Positions 52,457 to 62,005 are shown, numbered from the stretch's first letter. The stretch is DNA of 63,213 nucleotides from an uncultured Glaciecola sp. (GCA_947496235.1 CANMCE010000017.1:1-63213), one strand, 5' to 3'. Notes: generated from the sequence alone by a model not told the origin. Numbers and translations: made by a program.

Positions 52457-53091
52457 GTAGAGATTTAAATCAAGCTCAAGAAGCAGCGCTTTTAGATGAC
52501 ACCAGCCGAAAATTGATATTCATTGAATTGGATTGGCCAAGTGGCATAGTCAGAGCGCATTCCGGCGTTGGGGAACGAGTATTCCAAGGCCAAACCTATT
52601 TAGGTGTAGGCGAGTTTGGCGGTATAGGCGATTTCACTGAAGATGAAACCACCTCTCCAACACAAATGCCCATCACGCTTAAAGTTCTCGATCCAACGCT
52701 TATGAGTACAATCATCAATGAGAACGCCGAAGGTAGAGGGATTGTGATGCACTTGGCGTTACTTGATGAGAATAGAGTAATAGAGCATGAACTTCCCAAT
52801 ATCTTTGATGGCCATGTTGGTAAGATTAATTTTACCCGAGGTCAATTGTCTAAAGGTATTCCATCGGTCGTTAAGATAACTGCTACTGATTGGTTAAATA
52901 GATGGTCTCAACCTGCTACTAATGCCAGAACAACCAATGAAGCTCAGCAATCGATCCATCCTGGCGATAGAATTTTTGATTTGACCGAAATCGTTGCTGG
53001 AAGCCCTCTTTCTTCCTTACCTACTAAGACCGTTGCCAATGGTGGTATGGGTGTTGGTCACTCTTCACGCAATCGGGTGCAATTACGATGA
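52453..53091 (+). CDS. minor tail / baseplate-hub-like protein
   Basis: A 212-residue beta-rich protein (RKLIFIELDWPSGIVRAHSG, QGQTYLGVGEFGGIGDFTED). It resembles phage BR0599/DUF2163-type tail-tip components upstream of the NlpC/P60-like gene. It overlaps both neighbours by 4 bp. Assigned mainly by place and pattern. Confidence 0.66.
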   Translation: MSRDLNQAQEAALLDDTSRKLIFIELDWPSGIVRAHSGVGERVFQGQTYLGVGEFGGIGDFTEDETTSPTQMPITLKVLDPTLMSTIINENAEGRGIVMHLALLDENRVIEHELPNIFDGHVGKINFTRGQLSKGIPSVVKITATDWLNRWSQPATNARTTNEAQQSIHPGDRIFDLTEIVAGSPLSSLPTKTVANGGMGVGHSSRNRVQLR

Positions 53092-53534
53092 TGCCTATTC
53101 GAAAAAAAGACTGGTTTAAACGCCTAATAAATTACGTTCAAACACATATTCAAACGCCGTTTAAATATGGTGAATTTGATTGTTGTTTGTTTGCGTGTGA
53201 TGCAGTTATTGAAATGACAGGTAAAGACCCTGCAATTCGGTACCGCGGAAAATACAGCACCAAAAGAGGTGCTTTAAAAGCGCTTAAAAGTATTGGTGGA
53301 GGCTCTATAGAATCTGCCTTTACTAAAATGTTTGGTGACATGGATGTCCCTCTTTCGGCGATGAGGGGGGATGTTGTTTTAGTGGAGACTGAGCAAGGTC
53401 CTGCCGCTGCTGTTTATCTTGGTGCAAACAATGTGGCAGCAGCTTCAGAAGCTGGGGTTATATATCTTCCTTTTTCAAGCATTCAAGGTGTTTGGCATAT
53501 TGATAATTTGGAGGTGAGTCTATGCCTCCAGTAG
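53088..53534 (+). CDS. DUF6950/NlpC-P60-like tail tip protein
   Basis: A 148-residue protein with the likely catalytic Cys in TPFKYGEFDCCLFACDAVIE and the DVVLVETEQGPAAAVYLG strand. The family is related to lambda K-type tail peptidases, which cut peptidoglycan during entry. A clear catalytic His is not apparent in the usual place, so activity is uncertain. It is not a lysis endolysin. Confidence 0.76.
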   Translation: MMPIRKKDWFKRLINYVQTHIQTPFKYGEFDCCLFACDAVIEMTGKDPAIRYRGKYSTKRGALKALKSIGGGSIESAFTKMFGDMDVPLSAMRGDVVLVETEQGPAAAVYLGANNVAAASEAGVIYLPFSSIQGVWHIDNLEVSLCLQ

Positions 53535-56500
53535 TCGTTGGTATCGCCGTTGCAGCAGGTGCTGCAGCTGTTGGTTTTGTGACAACAGTTGCAGCTGCTG
53601 TTGCTTTGGGTGTTGCAGTTGCCGCTGCTACTAAATATTTAGGCGACGCCCTTGTTCCGTCATATGACCAAGGGAATATAAACCCTGCAGCTGATCAGCA
53701 AATTACTACTCAAGCCAATCAACCAAGAAAAATTATCTACGGTGAAACTGTGGTGGGTGGGCAAATTATTGGCTACCGAAAAATTACTGAAAACTCTAAG
53801 CAGTACCATATCTTTGCAATCCACATTGCAGCACACCCATGTGAGAGCGCCGCTATTTATGAAATTGAAGGGCATCCGCTTTCCTACTATGGAAGCGCCG
53901 TAACTGCTTCATTTCATCTTGGAGACCAAACTGCAGCCCATCCTTTGGCGCTGCAGCACATTCAGGGTTGGACAAATGAGCACGTTGGATATGAAACCAC
54001 AAATGCTTATTTGAAAGTCGAAATTGACCCAAATTTATTCCCCAGTGGCGTCAACGATATAAAGTTTTTTGTCCAGGGCCGAAAAATTTATGATCCGAGA
54101 AAAGATAGTCTCAGGGGTGGCAATGGTGAGCATCGGGCAAATGATTCAAGCACTTGGGAGTACAGCAGTAACGCAATTTTATGTGCTTATGATTATGTAA
54201 GGTTTTATGGCTATAAGCCTATCCCTAACACTCGCATTCCCTTTTCTCACATGGCAGCGCAAGCCAATATTTGTGATGAAGAGATGTTATATGAGGATGA
54301 CTTAGGGCAAGTGATGTCTGAGTCTCGTTACATGGTAAACGGCGTTTTAAATACAAGTATTCGCCCGCCAGACGGTCTTAAGGAGTTGTTAAAGTGTTGC
54401 GCCGGAAATATTTACAGACCTTCAGGTAAAGTGTATTTGGTGTGTGCAGCCTATTCTGGACCCTATACAACGACTATTACAGACGCAGATTTAGATGGGG
54501 TACCTGACTATCAACCGCACCGACCAGAAAAAGAACTGACCAATTTTGTACGGGCCGAGTATGTTGCACCCGATCTTAAATGGCAGTTTACTGATGCCCC
54601 TGTGGTTAAAAGCGATCAGGCAATTGTTAGTGATGGAAGCGTATTAGAGCATAATCTCCAATATCCACTAGTTACCAGTCCGCGCCAGGTTCAAAGATTA
54701 GCTAGCCTACATCTAAGAAGAAATAGAGCTGGATTTGTTGCTCAACTTCCTATCAGGGGGTTAAGAATTGATTTATATCCTGGCAAATGCGTTCGATGGA
54801 TTGACAATGAAATGGGCATAGACGGTGAGTTTATAATTCGCAACTTTAAGCCGGATTTTAAAAGTAATCGCACCATATTGACCATAGAAATTGAGGACGT
54901 TAGTTTAACCGCCGATGATTTCACCGAAGCTAATTTAAATTTACCTGAATACTCAAGCCTACCAGATGCGACTGAAGTTGAGCCTGTAACAGGAATTGGG
55001 TTTACGCAAACCGTTGTGGCTAATCGGGTTGGATACTTAACTTGGAGTCACCCTGCACCAAGTTCTATAACTGACTATAAAATTACTATTACCAGCCCTG
55101 ATGGTAACATTTCTTATCCGCCGGAAAGATGGGTCAAGACTACGCAGGCTGACTTGGCGAACTTAAACGAAGGCGAATACAAAGTCAGTGTTGTTGCAAT
55201 AAATCGGTTTGAGAGAGAGAGCCCTGCAACAGAAACGAATATAACAATAACGGAAGTTGCAGGCTCAGCTGCTAGTACATTTTTAACTGGATCCGCACCT
55301 CCAAGTAACGCCGTTGGTGAAGATGGCCAACGATATTTTCAATTCCCAGATGGTATTGTGTATTTAAAGGTGAGTGGTCAATGGCAGCTAGATGGAAACA
55401 TTTATGGCCAAGACGGCGATAAGTGGTTATCTGGAACGGCTGAACCAGATGATAATGAAGGAACCGATGGTGACTGGTATATCCTTTTGGTTACCTTTCA
55501 GGTATGGCAAAAAGTGGAGGGAAGCTGGGAAGCTAGAGGGGTATTAAAAGGACCCAAAGGAGACAAGGGTGACGGGCCAACGGTTACTGATAATGGCAAC
55601 GGCTCTGTCACTATAACTGGTGAAAACGGCAGCGTGACTGTGTTTGATGGCCAACATGCTCCTATTCCAATTTATACACAAAATGAAGACGGTTCAGTAA
55701 CCATAGATCCAAATACTGGCGATGCTTCTTTAACGCTTCCGCCAGGATATACACCTGAATTAGGTGTTGACTATTTCAACGGTGTCGATGGGTCGTTTAC
55801 CTCATATGTATTTAAAAATGGTACAAGTCGCCCCTCTATTCCAACTGGCGGAACCTTTGACGGTACCACAGAAACTTTTCCAGATGGCACAACCGATCTA
55901 CCTAATTTTGAAAGTGGAAAAATTACCTGGCGTTCACAGACAAAGTACACAGCGTCTCTTAATACTGAGACTGGCGAGATAACCTGGTCAAACAATGGGT
56001 GGTCCCAGTTCAGGGAGAACATTATTGAAGGTGCTACAGGCCAAAATGCCGTTTTAGGCATTACTAGTGTTGATGATAATACTGTGATTTGGAAAAGATT
56101 GTCAGACGGAACCTTAAGCCCGACAAATAATACAGGTACTGTTAAAGTTTCTTTTGAATTAAATGGCGTTGAGTTAAATACTGATTTCATAAGTGCCACT
56201 GTGACATCCGTCGGTATATTTGTGCAAACAGCCGATGGAGAGCCTCTTAGCGGCATGACACTAGATGTTATTAATAATAACACGCACACGCCAACTGCTA
56301 CCGTCACTCATAATGCTTCCGGCGCAAAAGTATTGGTTTATTTCTTTTATTTAAAGGATGGCGAAGAAGGGCCACCTGGTGAACCAGGAGCAGATTCGCC
56401 AGGTTCAAATGTTATTAGAGAAGATGACCCAAGTGCTGTATCGCCAGGAACGCAAACTGTCTTATCACTTACAGCTCCTGCCGGCAATGTTCGAATTAGG

Positions 56501-56797
56501 GCTAGATTTCATGGTAGTGCTTCAGCTGCAAAATTAGTAGGTGGTGAACCTATTGATAGACCCACTAGGATGACCGTAGAAATATTGCGTGATTCTTCGG
56601 TTGTAGCAGGTCAAACATTATATGATCCATCGTCCTCCACTTATGAGCTTAACCAGCAATTCGATCTCCTTTGGGATTTTAATTCAACTGGAGATGTCGA
56701 CTTTTCAATGCGCGTGACATTTTCAATTAATGGTACCTACGACACAGCCTACACTTCAACGTTCGTAAACGGCTATTTGCAGGCAGAGGTGATTTGA
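53522..56797 (+). CDS. lambda J-like tail tip / central fibre protein
   Basis: A 1091-residue tip protein for host attachment. The first 60 residues are hydrophobic (AVAAGAAAVGFVTTVAAAVA), then the J-like hub. A fibronectin-III-like region covers about 495-585, and two collagen-like stretches occur (GPKGDKGDGP near 680 and GEEGPPGEPGADSPG near 955), followed by a distal beta domain. Overlaps the previous gene by 13 bp. The distal part is likely the host-range region. Confidence 0.88.
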   Translation: MPPVVVGIAVAAGAAAVGFVTTVAAAVALGVAVAAATKYLGDALVPSYDQGNINPAADQQITTQANQPRKIIYGETVVGGQIIGYRKITENSKQYHIFAIHIAAHPCESAAIYEIEGHPLSYYGSAVTASFHLGDQTAAHPLALQHIQGWTNEHVGYETTNAYLKVEIDPNLFPSGVNDIKFFVQGRKIYDPRKDSLRGGNGEHRANDSSTWEYSSNAILCAYDYVRFYGYKPIPNTRIPFSHMAAQANICDEEMLYEDDLGQVMSESRYMVNGVLNTSIRPPDGLKELLKCCAGNIYRPSGKVYLVCAAYSGPYTTTITDADLDGVPDYQPHRPEKELTNFVRAEYVAPDLKWQFTDAPVVKSDQAIVSDGSVLEHNLQYPLVTSPRQVQRLASLHLRRNRAGFVAQLPIRGLRIDLYPGKCVRWIDNEMGIDGEFIIRNFKPDFKSNRTILTIEIEDVSLTADDFTEANLNLPEYSSLPDATEVEPVTGIGFTQTVVANRVGYLTWSHPAPSSITDYKITITSPDGNISYPPERWVKTTQADLANLNEGEYKVSVVAINRFERESPATETNITITEVAGSAASTFLTGSAPPSNAVGEDGQRYFQFPDGIVYLKVSGQWQLDGNIYGQDGDKWLSGTAEPDDNEGTDGDWYILLVTFQVWQKVEGSWEARGVLKGPKGDKGDGPTVTDNGNGSVTITGENGSVTVFDGQHAPIPIYTQNEDGSVTIDPNTGDASLTLPPGYTPELGVDYFNGVDGSFTSYVFKNGTSRPSIPTGGTFDGTTETFPDGTTDLPNFESGKITWRSQTKYTASLNTETGEITWSNNGWSQFRENIIEGATGQNAVLGITSVDDNTVIWKRLSDGTLSPTNNTGTVKVSFELNGVELNTDFISATVTSVGIFVQTADGEPLSGMTLDVINNNTHTPTATVTHNASGAKVLVYFFYLKDGEEGPPGEPGADSPGSNVIREDDPSAVSPGTQTVLSLTAPAGNVRIRARFHGSASAAKLVGGEPIDRPTRMTVEILRDSSVVAGQTLYDPSSSTYELNQQFDLLWDFNSTGDVDFSMRVTFSINGTYDTAYTSTFVNGYLQAEVI

Positions 56798-57417
56798 TGG
56801 GCTATATCACCATTACCGATGACCAGACTAACGAAATTGTAAAAACCATGTGGTGTAAACCACAGTGGCAATCATCGCAAGTAAAAAGTGGTCAAACGAT
56901 ACATCCTGGTTATTTTCCAAAGCGCCGCTACACATACAACGGAGACGTATTTTTAGAGGTTGAAACAACGCTAAGCGTTTCTAATTTACCAAAAATGAAT
57001 GTGTTACTTAGAGAGTTGTACAAGGCAGGCTTGCAGCTGCCTTCGAATTTTCCTGACATATCAAGCAAAGATGTGGCTAAGTCATTAATTGACCAAGCTG
57101 CGGGTAGAGCTCGGGCTAGGTATGTCAGTCCTGGTTTAAAAATAGACCAGGAATACACTCAATTGCTTAGTCAAGCAAAAGACTATTTACAGGACCAAAC
57201 CGAAGTACCACCAATGATTCAAACGTGGGCCGATGTCAGCTCAGTAACACCCTTACAAGCAGCGCAAAATGTCCTAGACACGGCAATAGCTTGGGAGACG
57301 ATTCTTAACACTATTTACGACGTGAGACACAGAGGTAAGAAAGCAGTACAGGATTCAGATTTATCGAGTTTTCAGACAGTAGCTCAAAGTTACATTGACC
57401 AACTGGAGGCTATTTAG
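56797..57417 (+). CDS. tail-associated protein, possible fibre assembly factor
   Basis: A 206-residue protein (GYITITDDQTNEIVKTMWCK). No family firmly recognised. It follows the tip protein directly (TGATG overlap) and is helical in its second half. May be a chaperone or minor fibre component. Confidence 0.62.
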   Translation: MGYITITDDQTNEIVKTMWCKPQWQSSQVKSGQTIHPGYFPKRRYTYNGDVFLEVETTLSVSNLPKMNVLLRELYKAGLQLPSNFPDISSKDVAKSLIDQAAGRARARYVSPGLKIDQEYTQLLSQAKDYLQDQTEVPPMIQTWADVSSVTPLQAAQNVLDTAIAWETILNTIYDVRHRGKKAVQDSDLSSFQTVAQSYIDQLEAI

Positions 57418-57462
57418 AGTGTGTTTAATAAACTCTCTATCGCCGCTCAATAGGAGCATGCT

Positions 57463-57732
57463 ATGCAAACAACCGTTGATAGATTGAATACCCCATCGTG
57501 GATATTTAGGGTCTGGAGTGCAGGGAATCCCAAGGGGCTGCTGCATACTGATTGTGTAATTGAAACACTAAGTAAAACAGAGTGTTTTATAAAAATTCTA
57601 ACAATTCACAACGGGATAACAATGCGAGAACTTCGTCCAAAACTAAACGGTAAGCTAAAAGAATTAGGATTTAAGAGATACAAATATACCCGGTCTTACG
57701 ACGGGGTAGTTTTAACCGGAAAAGTTAGGTAA
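57463..57732 (+). CDS. hypothetical tail-region protein
   Basis: An 89-residue basic protein (MRELRPKLNGKLKELGFKRY) with AGGAGC upstream of the ATG. No family recognised. It sits between the tail tip module and the spike genes. Confidence 0.55.
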   Translation: MQTTVDRLNTPSWIFRVWSAGNPKGLLHTDCVIETLSKTECFIKILTIHNGITMRELRPKLNGKLKELGFKRYKYTRSYDGVVLTGKVR

Positions 57733-57746
57733 AAAGTTTAACAACA

Positions 57747-57770
57747 ACGCTTTATAGAAGGGCGTTTTTA
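57747..57770 (+). terminator. possible weak terminator
   Basis: AACGC(TTT) pairs with (AAG)GCGTT with two G-T wobbles, followed by TTTTTA. It lies 15 bp after the stop of the 89-residue gene and before the next ribosome site, so it may reduce read-through to the spike genes. Confidence 0.45.
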
Positions 57771-57785
57771 TTTAAGGAGCTAAAA

Positions 57786-58658
57786 ATGGCTATTAATCTC
57801 ATAAACTCAGCGGCGTATTTAACCCCGACAAACCCTATTACTCTCGCAGAGGGTGAGACGATGACATTTAGTATGTTCAGGGAGACTGAAAATATACAGG
57901 CGTTTGCAAGTTTCAATAGTAACGACCTTGTAGGGCTATCCAACGTAAATGATTTCACATTTAAAGTTGGTGCAGTCAATGAAACAAATCTATTTTCTAA
58001 CCAAGTAGGCAACGGCGGCGGTGCAGGGGTTTTGTACACATTTACTATTACCAGAGGTTCAACAGGTGGCACTAGTGGAAGTGCATCAGACCCCGACGAA
58101 TTCACCTATGTTATTAATGAAACTGAGCAGGGGCTAGGTCAGGAAATCGTTGTTGCAACGGCGGCATTTGATATTAATCGAATAGGAAATAATAACGGAG
58201 CAAACAACGTTGTTGATAGCTTAATCGGGGTATGTACGATTGGCACTCGACACAGTTGGGATTTTGAACAAACAGACGACACGTTAACTCAAGTACCCGA
58301 CACAGGCACAGCAAATGAACCGTTATTATTCACTGGCTTTGATTTAGACGCTGATTATGAATGGGTGACATCTAGCGTACCATCACCAACTAAAACAGTT
58401 ACGTTTGATATTCCATCTGGCATTTCAAGTCAAACAGGGTTGAGATATGCAATCCTTCTTGATAGTGATTTATCGGAAGTCACAACAGGCACAGATTTAG
58501 ATACTAGTGCAAGCACATTAGAAATAGACCTAGCAGCATTTACTTCATTATCCAATGGTGATGATTTAATTCTTATTGCAACTGATGTTACAGATGCTAA
58601 CGAGGATAGTACAGGCGAGATTGCATGGTCACGGGCTAGTGTTGTTGTGGGGGCGTAA
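57786..58658 (+). CDS. phage structural protein, probable fibre component
   Basis: A 290-residue, Thr-, Asn- and Gly-rich beta protein with no family recognised (FSMFRETENIQAFASFNSND). Strong AAGGAG upstream of the ATG. The final part (VTFDIPSGISSQTGLRYAIL) repeats fold features like tail-fibre shafts. Ends 2 bp before the spike gene. Confidence 0.6.
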   Translation: MAINLINSAAYLTPTNPITLAEGETMTFSMFRETENIQAFASFNSNDLVGLSNVNDFTFKVGAVNETNLFSNQVGNGGGAGVLYTFTITRGSTGGTSGSASDPDEFTYVINETEQGLGQEIVVATAAFDINRIGNNNGANNVVDSLIGVCTIGTRHSWDFEQTDDTLTQVPDTGTANEPLLFTGFDLDADYEWVTSSVPSPTKTVTFDIPSGISSQTGLRYAILLDSDLSEVTTGTDLDTSASTLEIDLAAFTSLSNGDDLILIATDVTDANEDSTGEIAWSRASVVVGA

Positions 58659-58660
58659 TC

Positions 58661-61645
58661 ATGTCTAATTCAGCATTATTTAGTGCAGGGAGCGCAACGT
58701 TTGCACCTAGTTCAACAGAGCCAAGTGAAACCCAAAGGCATTTTACAAAGCGAGTATCTGTTTCAGGTTTAAATATTACGTTAGGTGCAAATGAATCAAT
58801 AGAGTTTGAGTTTAATTCAAATCACACAGATACATTCCGCACATTATTAAGCGGTGATACATCTATTCAACTAAAAAACCCTTTTCGGACTGATGCGACA
58901 ATCAGAGTTATCCCAACATCAGGCACGACTCGAGAATATGATATCGCTCAATATTATTCGCATGGCGCAATGAGTATACTGAAAATTATTGCAGGGGCAG
59001 ATCCTCAAGATATTTCACTAGAGGTTAACGGTAATGCTATTGCAAGTCAGAATATAGGTGCATCAGTTAACATTACTAATATTGGTAGCGGTACAGAGTG
59101 GATTAAACGCTTAACTTATTACAATTCTAGTGATGTTGCCACATTAGAGTATGACTTCTTAGAAACTAGCGGAACAACGGCAAGCCCTAGCACTGGTAGC
59201 GGTGATTTAACATTTGCATCAGAACCAGCAAGGTTTGAATTTATTTTATCTGATGGAATCTGGGAGGCTGATTTACCAGATTTCCCTGATGATGCAAGAA
59301 TTAGAATCCCAGTTGATGCAACAGAGATTAGAAACGCCCCTATTCCATCAAATATTACTTTGGCACTTTGGAGCGCTTACGGGCAATCATTAGGTGAGTG
59401 GTTTTTAAATGGAAGTACAAACTATCAAAGAAACTACGGCACTGTATTAAGGGGCTATCAGGCTAGTGACGTTAGCCCATCAGGTTTACATAGATACTCG
59501 CCTAGACAAGATAAACAATCAGCAGGTCATATTTTACTAGACGAATTGACAACGGGTAATACTAATAGTTTTGCGTATTATAACGGGGCGCAGACTTCGC
59601 AAGATATAGCCACACTAAGCGAAGGTGACGAAAGCGGATACTTTGAGGCGCTTATTAATGATGCAACCATTGTTAATGCAAACGCAACTATTGAGGCGGC
59701 GGTATTATCACATGTGCAAGGTGAAAGGGATCAAACAATAGGGACAACTGGGGAAGTCTATAAAACTCTTTTAGGCGGTCTTAATAATAGCTATATCACA
59801 AGGATGCGAGCTCTTACAGGTAATAACAATTTACCAGTTAAGTTTCTATTTACTCAAGTTGGTAACAATCAAAGCGGCACAAGGGAAATCAAACAGGCAC
59901 AATATGAATTTGCACGAGAAAATAACGATAACCCTAATATTATTTTTGTTAGACCTAATCACTCATTAAACCTTAACTTTAATGACAAGTTAGATACTCC
60001 AAGCGCCGATCCAACGCACTTAAGCCCGTTAGGTTATACGCAAATAGAAGAGTTTTTTGCAAGGGCATATTCTGACGAGAATTGGCAACCAATTATTACT
60101 CAAAGTGCAACCTGTGACATTACAGGTGGTTCGCAAACTATTGTGGTGACGTGCTTGGTGCAAACTGCACCACTTAGGGCTAAAGTCGCGGCAAGTGATA
60201 ATTTAGGCGTATGGTATGTGCAACCAAATGATACGGTGGTTACTCCATCATCCGTTACACTGAGTAATAACACTATTACCATTGAGGTAGGTCAGACGGT
60301 TGAATCAGGCGGTAAAATCCGATTTGGTGAGGGCGGCGAGTTATCAGGCGGTGAAATAGTAAATATAATTGACTCAACCGAATGGACTGGTGGCGATTCT
60401 GGCATTACACATAGTCATCAAATGGCAATGCACGACATTGAAATAACTGATAGCACACCAGTAGTTTCTCCTGTAGCCAATGCAGGACCGGATAGAAATG
60501 TTGCCGCTGGCGGTACTGTCTCAGTTGGTGGCGCTGACACTGTTGGTACTAACCCAATAGCGTCAATTAGTTGGTCTGTACCCACAGGTAAAGGTTCGGT
60601 CAGTCCGTCTAATACTGCGGAAGTTGATTACACAGGGCATAGTCCTAGTTCTCAAGAGGTGATTACACTCACAAAAACTGTTACTGATAATCAAGGTAAC
60701 ACTGATGATGATGAAGTGTTTGTCACAGTAGCTGCGGCTATTATAAATAATCCGCCGTCGGTCTCAATTTCTGGACCTGCTTCTATTGAAATAGGCAGTA
60801 CTGGAGAATTCACAGCAACAATTAGTGACGACGATATAGGCGACACTCATACAATTGTTTGGTCAGCTAGTGCGGGCACTATAGATAATCCTAATGCGTT
60901 AACCATTACATTGACGCCACCAGCTACCCCTCAATCAATTACATTAACTGCTGTTGCTAATGATGGAGACGATCCAAGCCCGCAACAGAGTGTGAGTGTA
61001 CAAATAGTAGAGCCAGCCGATACCACTCCACCTACTTACACCCTAACCCCATCTCAACTTATTTACACAATTGCAGTTGGCTCAAGCTTTGCTGTTCCGG
61101 TTTTAACGTTGAATGACAATGTTGATAATCCAAGGCAGGTACCTCCAACAAGCAACAATGTAGACACTGACACCCCTAGCAGTACACCTTATGAAGTTAG
61201 ATGGGAAGGGTTAGCTGATGCTGCAGGAAATGCAATCCCCGACGTGGTAGTTCAAGTTAATGTTGTTAACATTGAAAACCCTGGTGTTGCCTTTAACCGA
61301 ACTCATTATGAAATTGAGCTTGGAAAGCAAAGAAATATTGGAATTCGTTCTATCTTCACAGATTCTGATAATAAATTATCATTTAGATTTAACGATGGTT
61401 ATTTTGATTTATCTAAGTTTACGAACATTATCTTCAGGGCTTATGATCTGGATGACCAAAGTACAATAGTGATCGATAAGAATATGACTAACGGAATATC
61501 TTTAAAAGGTGATGTTTTAGAGGTATTAATATTTGCATCTGAACTTTCAGTATCAGGTAGATACTATATTGAATTATCTAACGAAGGGGCAAATTCTATG
61601 CACCTATTTAGTGGGTACCTTAATCTAATTAAAACATTCAACTAA
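58661..61645 (+). CDS. tail spike with SGNH/sialate-O-acetylesterase-like domain and PKD-like repeats
   Basis: A 994-residue protein. The N-terminal 220 residues should attach it to the tail. An SGNH-type hydrolase follows: catalytic Ser in LWSAYGQSLGEWF near residue 242 and the Asp-His pair in DPTHLSPLGYTQIEEFFARA near 450. PKD/Ig-like repeats are seen near 605-690 (VANAGPDRNVAAGGTVSVGG) and 695-785. It is likely the receptor-binding enzyme that removes acetyl groups from surface polysaccharide. The substrate is inferred. Confidence 0.72.
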   Translation: MSNSALFSAGSATFAPSSTEPSETQRHFTKRVSVSGLNITLGANESIEFEFNSNHTDTFRTLLSGDTSIQLKNPFRTDATIRVIPTSGTTREYDIAQYYSHGAMSILKIIAGADPQDISLEVNGNAIASQNIGASVNITNIGSGTEWIKRLTYYNSSDVATLEYDFLETSGTTASPSTGSGDLTFASEPARFEFILSDGIWEADLPDFPDDARIRIPVDATEIRNAPIPSNITLALWSAYGQSLGEWFLNGSTNYQRNYGTVLRGYQASDVSPSGLHRYSPRQDKQSAGHILLDELTTGNTNSFAYYNGAQTSQDIATLSEGDESGYFEALINDATIVNANATIEAAVLSHVQGERDQTIGTTGEVYKTLLGGLNNSYITRMRALTGNNNLPVKFLFTQVGNNQSGTREIKQAQYEFARENNDNPNIIFVRPNHSLNLNFNDKLDTPSADPTHLSPLGYTQIEEFFARAYSDENWQPIITQSATCDITGGSQTIVVTCLVQTAPLRAKVAASDNLGVWYVQPNDTVVTPSSVTLSNNTITIEVGQTVESGGKIRFGEGGELSGGEIVNIIDSTEWTGGDSGITHSHQMAMHDIEITDSTPVVSPVANAGPDRNVAAGGTVSVGGADTVGTNPIASISWSVPTGKGSVSPSNTAEVDYTGHSPSSQEVITLTKTVTDNQGNTDDDEVFVTVAAAIINNPPSVSISGPASIEIGSTGEFTATISDDDIGDTHTIVWSASAGTIDNPNALTITLTPPATPQSITLTAVANDGDDPSPQQSVSVQIVEPADTTPPTYTLTPSQLIYTIAVGSSFAVPVLTLNDNVDNPRQVPPTSNNVDTDTPSSTPYEVRWEGLADAAGNAIPDVVVQVNVVNIENPGVAFNRTHYEIELGKQRNIGIRSIFTDSDNKLSFRFNDGYFDLSKFTNIIFRAYDLDDQSTIVIDKNMTNGISLKGDVLEVLIFASELSVSGRYYIELSNEGANSMHLFSGYLNLIKTFN

Positions 61646-61669
61646 GGTTTTAAGCATTATTCAAGTGCT

Positions 61670-61702
61670 AGATAAGAGCGATTAATTACATGGCCCTTAT
61701 CT
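61670..61702 (+). terminator. probable terminator after the spike gene
   Basis: AGATAAGAG (61670-61678) pairs with CCCTTATCT (61694-61702) in 8 of 9 positions, round a 15-nt loop, followed by GGCTTTTC. The large loop and short T-run make it weak, but the place, 25 bp after the last phage gene, is right. Confidence 0.5.
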
Positions 61703-61774
61703 GGCTTTTCTCGCTTTCATTCCTGAAAACTCATTTTATTTGTCCGTTAAACTCAAATTACGTGCGCGGCTACA
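61703..61774 (+). repeat. prophage right end
   Basis: Read inward from 61774 the end is TGTAGCCGCGCACGTAATTT, then GAG, TTTAACGGACAAATAAAATG. It mirrors the left end at about 27 of 39 positions. A second AATGAGTTTT lies near 61725, a candidate R2 site for the transposase. AATGT (61775-61779) is the target duplication. Confidence 0.8.
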
Positions 61775-61779
61775 AATGT

Positions 61780-61829
61780 TTGGCTAGCGTTTTTTGTTTT
61801 TGGGGAGTTTGACTTTAAAAGAAAATGGC
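61780..61829. repeat. right copy of islet-bounding repeat (split by the prophage)
   Basis: TTGGCTAGCG, T-run, an 11-bp insertion relative to the left copy, then TTTGACTTTAAA and GAAAATGG, ending at the tRNA-Ser CCA end. Its first six bases, AAATGT, are at 25741-25746 on the other side of the prophage. Confidence 0.65.
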
Positions 61830-61916
61830 GGAGAGAGAGGGATTCGAACCCTCGATGGGCTATTAACCCATACACACTTTCCAGGCGTGCGCCTTCAGCC
61901 ACTCAGCCATCTCTCC
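61826..61916 (-). tRNA. tRNA-Ser (GGA)
   Basis: A 91-nt class II tRNA with encoded CCA. The acceptor stem is GGAGAGA with TCTCTCC, discriminator G, a long variable arm (GTATGGGTTAATAGCCCATC), and GGTTCGAATCC in the T arm. The anticodon in CTGGAAA is GGA, serine. The gene lies on the minus strand with its 3' side towards the prophage. Confidence 0.97.
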
Positions 61917-61936
61917 GAAATTTGGTAAGCGCGCGT

Positions 61937-61965
61937 ATACTATGGAAAACTTAACGCGCTTGCAA
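61937..61965 (-). promoter_or_regulatory. tRNA-Ser promoter with GC-rich discriminator
   Basis: On the minus strand: -35 TTGCAA (61960-61965), 17-bp spacer, -10 TAGTAT (61937-61942), then ACGCGCGC before the start. The GC-rich discriminator is typical of stringently controlled stable-RNA promoters. Confidence 0.65.
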
Positions 61966-62005
61966 GCCAGAATTCATATTAATCTAGCGATTTTGTATAT
62001 TTTGA

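Larger units (their letters stand above)
25747..61774 (+). mobile_element. Mu-like transposable siphophage prophage, 36,028 bp
   Basis: The left end begins TGTAACTAACC; the right end, read inward, begins TGTAGCCGCGC. In the first 39 positions the ends match at about 27, including TAAT-TGAG and AAATAA in register. Both are flanked by AATGT. Inside are the Mu-type repressor, Ner, transposase, B ATPase, GemA, Mor, DUF3486, gp28-like terminase, DUF935 portal, gpF, gpG, protease/scaffold and gpT, then a lambda-type tail set. Length and order fit the D3112/B3 type. All core frames look intact, so it may be active. Confidence 0.93.

Noticed and set aside
53088..53534. The NlpC/P60-like protein as the phage endolysin
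   Set aside because: It sits in the tail tip module in the lambda K position and overlaps tip genes, which points to a role in entry.
55771..56307. 178-residue minus-strand frame inside the tail tip gene
   Set aside because: It lies fully in the J-like gene on the opposite strand, with no ribosome site or family match; a shadow frame.
23935..61829. The 50-bp repeats as attL and attR of the prophage
   Set aside because: The prophage has Mu-type ends and a 5-bp duplication, and its right end falls inside the repeat. The repeats belong to the earlier islet.
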